Below, one piece after another: positions 60,524 to 64,000 of a stretch of DNA of 64,000 bases. The notes beneath the pieces are model-generated. The model was not told the origin of the DNA. It made no database searches and worked only from the letters and a program-made list of their open reading frames with translations. Made by a program: the position numbers and the translations under genes. The stretch is from an uncultured Ruminococcus sp. GTDB taxonomy: Bacteria > Bacillota > Clostridia > Oscillospirales > Ruminococcaceae. The stretch lies in assembly GCA_945877315.1 (NCBI GenBank), contig CAMCRP010000008.1, forward strand, positions 1-64,000. The letters run 5' to 3'. The first letter of the stretch is position 1; every line of letters begins with the position of its first letter.

Positions 60524-61258
60524 ATGCCTCAGATATTCAAAAACAAATGGTTCATAGTGGGTGTCAGCCTTCTGGGACTTCTCTACACCGCAGGACTGCT
60601 GGCTATTGACTATGCCGTACTTTTCTATGACATTCAGTATGAAAACAAGGTAGTCTTTGCAGTGGTCTACTCCATAATCTCACTGCTTTTCGGGCTGCTG
60701 TATTTCTACACCAGAAAATCCTTTGTCACTTCGGCGGCGGCTATGTTCAATATGCTGTTCCTCTTCCCTGCCCTGCTGCTGGACTGGGGAAACTGGCCGC
60801 TTCTTATCCCCGCCATAATCGTGACGCTGTTTGCATTTTTCGCCTGCGGAATGGGCGATACGGCAAAAACCATCTTCGGTACCATCTTCCTGCTGATGTA
60901 CATAATCGGCGGAGTGGCGTTCTTCCTTATCGTCAACATCTTTAACACAAAGACCATTGACACGGTAGTGGAGGAACAGGTTTCCCCCGACGGACAGTAC
61001 AGATACATTCTCGTAGATGTCCAAAATCAGGCAAACGGCAAAATGATAGTTTACGTCGAGCCCAACACCCTTGACAAGGAGATCGGCGGCTTCTTAAAGC
61101 TCCGTGCCACAGGCTATCAGGATATGGTAAAGCAGGTCAACAGGCAGAGCGGCAAGGACGAGATACACCTTGACTGTCAGTGGGTAGGTGACAGCACACT
61201 TTACATCAACGGCGAGCATTACGCCTTTGAAATTGGAGATTGGCAGTTTGACTTTTGA
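60524..61258 (+). CDS. Membrane protein with extracytoplasmic C-terminal domain, unknown function
   Basis: The ATG at 60524 with AAAGGTGG upstream gives 244 residues. Five hydrophobic segments lie in the first 150 residues. A C-terminal domain of about 95 residues begins EEQVSPDGQYRYILVDVQNQ and ends with a strand motif DSTLYINGEHYAFEIGDWQF, resembling DUF5412-like domains of Firmicutes membrane proteins. I do not assign a function. It stands alone between its own promoter and terminator. Confidence 0.72.
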   Translation: MPQIFKNKWFIVGVSLLGLLYTAGLLAIDYAVLFYDIQYENKVVFAVVYSIISLLFGLLYFYTRKSFVTSAAAMFNMLFLFPALLLDWGNWPLLIPAIIVTLFAFFACGMGDTAKTIFGTIFLLMYIIGGVAFFLIVNIFNTKTIDTVVEEQVSPDGQYRYILVDVQNQANGKMIVYVEPNTLDKEIGGFLKLRATGYQDMVKQVNRQSGKDEIHLDCQWVGDSTLYINGEHYAFEIGDWQFDF

Positions 61259-61312
61259 TCAGTGTTAAGTGTTGAGTGTTAAGTGTTGAGTTATAATGCG
61301 AAAAGTGGAATT
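61259..61312. repeat. Heptad repeat array (GTGTTGA and GTGGAAT)
   Basis: Units of GTGTTAA/GTGTTGA then GTGGAAT follow the stop of the membrane protein gene. The terminator comes after the array. Confidence 0.75.
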
Positions 61313-61322
61313 TTCCCAAATA

Positions 61323-61352
61323 TGCCCTCGCAAATTGCGGGGGCACTTTTTT
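61323..61352 (+). terminator. Terminator of the 60.5 kb gene
   Basis: TGCCCTCGC pairs with GCGGGGGCA (one G-U) around 5 nt, followed by CTTTTTT. Confidence 0.85.
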
Positions 61353-61377
61353 AATTAGTAATAATCAAATACTAATT

Positions 61378-61418
61378 TAATGGGTGTTCCCCCGCCTTCG
61401 GCGGGGGAACACCCATTA
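61378..61418. repeat. Perfect hairpin, 19-bp stem with UUCG loop
   Basis: TAATGGGTGTTCCCCCGCC and its exact inverse (61400-61418) enclose TTC, which gives a C(UUCG)G tetraloop. No T run follows. The outer stem bases TAATGGGTGTT also occur in the family A arms. The rest of 61427-61540 shows no gene. Confidence 0.8.
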
Positions 61419-61540
61419 TACTAATAGTTCATCAACATATAGACAAATAACAAAATAATCTATATCATTATTCTGTTTGCCAATAAACAGCCTCTTTGAC
61501 AGTTTTCTTAGCTATTTACCCATAGTAATTCAATTATTTC

Positions 61541-61808
61541 CGTTTCACCAAAATGTAAAGCAGGGTAAAGAGGGTGGGGTGAAAGGGAAGGGGTTTGCAA
61601 AGGGGGAACCGTTAGGGGCGGGGGAAACTCCCTGCTTTGCGTTAGGGTTTGTTGTGTCCCCCGCCCATATAGGTTCCCCCTTTGCGGGAGAGCCACAAAA
61701 GAAACAACGGTCACAAAGAATTGAAGAGAATAAAAAGCAGACCGGGAAACAGCAAACTTTCCATACTCACCAAAGGAATACACTTGCAAAATAGTCTATA
61801 TGTTGATA
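61541..61808. repeat. Palindromic element family C, copy 2 (inverted)
   Basis: The reverse complement of the 54673-54958 element. The core at 61601-61696 differs at one position of 96; the flanks are more diverged, and a short middle insertion of copy 1 is absent. Both copies can fold to the same stem-loop. Confidence 0.82.
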
Positions 61809-61839
61809 GAAGATTAGTATTAATCAGTATTTCCATAAT

Positions 61840-61863
61840 TCAACACTCAACACTCAACATTAA
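61840..61863. repeat. Short heptad array (CAACACT type)
   Basis: Three CAACACT-type units run directly into the stop codon of the ABC permease gene. Confidence 0.65.
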
Positions 61864-62855
61864 ATGTAGTAGATAAATCTCTTGCTGAATTTCTTGTTGA
61901 AAAGATACGCCGCCGTTACCGATAAAAGCGCATAGAACATACACAGCAGATGAAGGTCGAAGGAAGGCAGACGTGCCTCAATTACCACTGTTCTTGCATA
62001 GGTTATGAAGCAGTACACGGGGTTCAGGTAGAAAAGCTTCTGCATGGTTTCGGGGAATATGCTCACATAATAAAATGGCGCACTCAAATAGTGGAGAATA
62101 TTTGTAAAAATGGTGTAGATATACTGCGTGTCCTTGAAAAAGAGGGACAGTCCCGAAAGAATGTAGCCTATCCCCATATTCATAATAAACATAAGCGTGG
62201 TCGGGAAAACCAGCCCGATACAGTATGGCGTTATCCGAACGTCAGAAAACAGGAGCACAGCAAAATATATCGCCTCGGCAAAGGCAAAGTTTATCAGGCA
62301 TGCCGTTGCCTTGGACAGAAAAAATGTCAGCTTAGGCACGTTTATCTTTGAGATTATCCCCGCATTCTGCCGAAGGGTGAACATCTCCTGCATGGTGGAG
62401 TCGTTGAAGAAATTGAAAAAGGTGGTTCCCGTCATCAGGTAAATAACATAGCTTGTATCACGCCCGAAAAGCCTTGAAAATACCAGATACTGCACCAGCA
62501 TGACCGCAAAGGGCGACATCAGGCTCCACAGAACGCCGAAAAACGTCCCCTTGTACCTTGCCTTGAAATCCCGCTTTATAAGCTGCTCCATAAGATAACC
62601 GTATCTGTCCGCCAGCTGCATAAGCTTGGAACGGTGCTTTTTTTCGGGAATATCCTGTGCAGGCTGCTCAACAGGTTCGGGAGGGGCTTCTTCCTCGGGA
62701 ATTATTTCGGGTGGTTCTGGGGCAGTCTGCGGCGGTTCTTCCTCGGGGAGCTTCTCCTGCGGCACCGTCTGCTCGGGCTGCTGTCTGCTGCGGATAAGCT
62801 CGTCCTGCCTGGCATATTCTTTTAAAATATCCTCTATGGTATAGAGCTTTAGCAT
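61860..62855 (-). CDS. ABC-2 type polysaccharide export permease (Wzm/TagG-like) with N-terminal extension
   Basis: The 331-residue protein has a cytoplasmic N-terminal extension (about residues 1-75) rich in Pro, Glu and Gln, then an ABC-2 permease domain with six membrane helices. The conserved start is LIKRDFKARYKGTFFGVLWS near 92, then LRQNAGIISKINVPKLTFFL. It should export surface glycan or teichoic acid with an ATP-binding partner (Wzt/TagH). No ATPase gene is in the window; it may lie further right. The extension is unusual for the family. It starts 15 nt after the HAD-type gene. Confidence 0.88.
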   Translation of the reverse strand: MLKLYTIEDILKEYARQDELIRSRQQPEQTVPQEKLPEEEPPQTAPEPPEIIPEEEAPPEPVEQPAQDIPEKKHRSKLMQLADRYGYLMEQLIKRDFKARYKGTFFGVLWSLMSPFAVMLVQYLVFSRLFGRDTSYVIYLMTGTTFFNFFNDSTMQEMFTLRQNAGIISKINVPKLTFFLSKATACLINFAFAEAIYFAVLLFSDVRITPYCIGLVFPTTLMFIMNMGIGYILSGLSLFFKDTQYIYTIFTNILHYLSAPFYYVSIFPETMQKLFYLNPVYCFITYARTVVIEARLPSFDLHLLCMFYALLSVTAAYLFNKKFSKRFIYYI

Positions 62856-62870
62856 ACGAACAATATCCTT

Positions 62871-64000
62871 TCATCGGGAAATCAAAAACCTTATGCAGCT
62901 TCTCAGCGTATTGTCAGCCCGCAAAAGCCGTTTGAAACGAACGTCCGACAAAGCCGCCGTTCCGCAAAACCAAATAAGACTTTTGGCGGGCATGCCTCTA
63001 TGCAGCAGCCTTCTTGCCGCCGAACAGAAAAGCGTCTGCCGAAAAAGCTCCTCCGCTCCCACTTTTTCCGAAACGGGCAGGAGATAGCAGTCCGAGCTGT
63101 CGTCGCAGAACATCACCTCGGAGAAAGCCGCCGCCTGTTGGGGTGTGGGGTTTGTCATAAAGGGGACAATGCTTTTTTGTGCGGTTTTCACCAACTTGTC
63201 CTCGGACAGCTTCATAAGCTCTGCGGCATTTTCACGGCAGTATTTCTCAATATCTCGGGAAATGGCTTCACAAAGAGCGTACTCCCCTTCCCCCACTGAA
63301 TTTCCCGAAAAAACAGGTTCTATCCCGCCTTCGGTGTATTCATATCCCACGGTCATAGGGTGGGGCGCACTGAGGGCTATCTCAATAAGATTGTTACAGA
63401 ATTTCGCCTTTCTCAGGACATTTTTCCCGGGAGAAAAATAAAAGCACCGACTATTCCGCCGAACCTCAGAGGGCGCTGCAAACAGCCCGAAATAATAACC
63501 GAAAACCTGTTGCTTTGCTCCCGCTGCCCTTATAAGTGTTGAGATGGACTGCTGCACCGAGCCGCACCAGCCGCTGTCCGCAATATAGATAGTGTCCTCG
63601 GAAAAAAGCCCCTCGGCGGTGAAATAGTCAATAGTCCTCTCAAATGCCTTCTTGGATTTTATATCCATTATGCTGTCAAAAACGACGCTTTCCCGAAGCT
63701 TACGGCAAAGCTCCTCCGCGTCGCTGCGAGTGAGGACGGTATCGGAGCCTTCACGGGAAATGTCCGCAAGCACGGCGGCACGTTCCTCCCCATTAAGCTG
63801 AATACGGCTGAACAAGGTGTTTTCCGTCAGCCTTGCACAGCCGTTGAGCAGTCGTTTCATTGAAGCTTCCTCATCAAGAAAATATTCCGCAGTCCTCAAA
63901 GAAAGCCTTGAACAGTATAGATACCGACATTCCATAGAAATGCCGCAGACAGCACAGACCTGCTCCGCTGCCCTTTTGAGCGTGTACCCGTCACGGGCAA
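62871..64000 (-). CDS. HAD-type (COG5610-like) protein of a glycan gene cluster, partial
   Basis: The frame is open to the right edge (375 residues seen), so the N-terminus is outside the window; an internal ATG at 63935 is not the true start. The visible part begins with ARDGYTLKRAAE and continues CRYLYCSRLSL, the conserved pattern of the HAD-superfamily proteins of the COG5610 type found in capsule and wall-polysaccharide clusters, often fused to glycosyltransferases. IADSGWCGSVQQSI near residue 145 is another conserved stretch. Catalytic activity is unproven for the family. With the downstream export permease it suggests a glycan cluster starting outside the window. Confidence 0.72.
   Translation of the reverse strand, partial: ARDGYTLKRAAEQVCAVCGISMECRYLYCSRLSLRTAEYFLDEEASMKRLLNGCARLTENTLFSRIQLNGEERAAVLADISREGSDTVLTRSDAEELCRKLRESVVFDSIMDIKSKKAFERTIDYFTAEGLFSEDTIYIADSGWCGSVQQSISTLIRAAGAKQQVFGYYFGLFAAPSEVRRNSRCFYFSPGKNVLRKAKFCNNLIEIALSAPHPMTVGYEYTEGGIEPVFSGNSVGEGEYALCEAISRDIEKYCRENAAELMKLSEDKLVKTAQKSIVPFMTNPTPQQAAAFSEVMFCDDSSDCYLLPVSEKVGAEELFRQTLFCSAARRLLHRGMPAKSLIWFCGTAALSDVRFKRLLRADNTLRSCIRFLISR

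Noticed and set aside
61508-61789. A 93-codon protein (and its 62-codon relative at 54786) reading ALPQRGNLYGRGTQQ
   Set aside because: Both lie in the family C stem-loop repeat, lack ribosome binding sites, and the similarity is explained by near identity of the DNA, including its non-coding strand.
1-64000. tRNA, rRNA, phage, integrase or insertion-sequence genes
   Set aside because: No T-loop/anticodon pattern, rRNA stretch or transposase/integrase motif was noticed in reading both strands by eye; a computed search could still find a short RNA gene.

Overview
The window looks like chromosomal DNA of a Gram-positive anaerobe of the Clostridia, most likely a Ruminococcus-type member of the Oscillospiraceae. 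The evidence is pyruvate phosphate dikinase, a HydE [FeFe]-hydrogenase maturase, acetate kinase, a GH74 lipoprotein, SpoIIP, a type IV pilus-like operon with a PilM-PilN fusion, and Firmicutes-type ribosome binding sites and sigma-A promoters (mostly TTGnnn-N17-TATAAT). This placement is inferred from gene content; no rRNA or tRNA gene was found. Both ends of the window cut genes.

Layout. 0-6.9 kb: leftward type IV pilus/competence-like operon pilC, pilM-pilN fusion, pilO, large PilX-like protein, two pilin-like proteins. 7-20 kb: leftward housekeeping genes: amidohydrolase, M23 cell-wall peptidase, then phosphatase/membrane protein/RluA/LuxS, then glmU-prs-pth-mfd. 20.5-25.7 kb: ppdK, a candidate small RNA, a DUF445 membrane protein and an XRE regulator. 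25.8-28.9 kb: spoIIP with two small genes, then a GNAT acetyltransferase gene whose start is separated from its body by an AT-rich foreign gene. 29-33.8 kb: flotillin/NfeD pair, an XRE-TPR protein, ackA. 33.8-38.9 kb: a compact pathway of free-standing adenylating ligase, carrier protein and condensation-domain protein plus a membrane-anchored hydrolase, divergent from a TetR gene with visible operators. 39-46.7 kb: S41 protease with a divergent HSP90, GH74 lipoprotein, HD-GYP protein. 47-54.7 kb: rightward operon DUF1444-like, leucine-rich-repeat protein, MoxR, DUF58, transglutaminase, hydE. 55-64 kb: PrsA-like foldase, EF-G paralogue, two membrane proteins, ABC-type polysaccharide export permease and a HAD-type protein cut by the window end.

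The most unusual layer is intergenic. At least 18 spacers carry 7-bp-period repeats of two families (GTGGAAA and GTGTTGA). Many are arranged as a left arm, a centre and an inverted right arm. Interleaved are several families of palindromic elements: family A at 20.15, 42.77 and 55.08 kb; family B at 7.88, 24.63, 46.75 and 60.34 kb; family C at 54.67 and 61.54 kb; and hairpins with a 19-bp stem and UNCG loop at 46.83 and 61.38 kb. They behave like small non-autonomous mobile or RNA-structured elements. No transposase, CRISPR array, phage or plasmid gene was seen.

The two best candidates for something undescribed are the TetR-controlled ligase/carrier/condensation cluster and the heptad-flanked palindromic element system.
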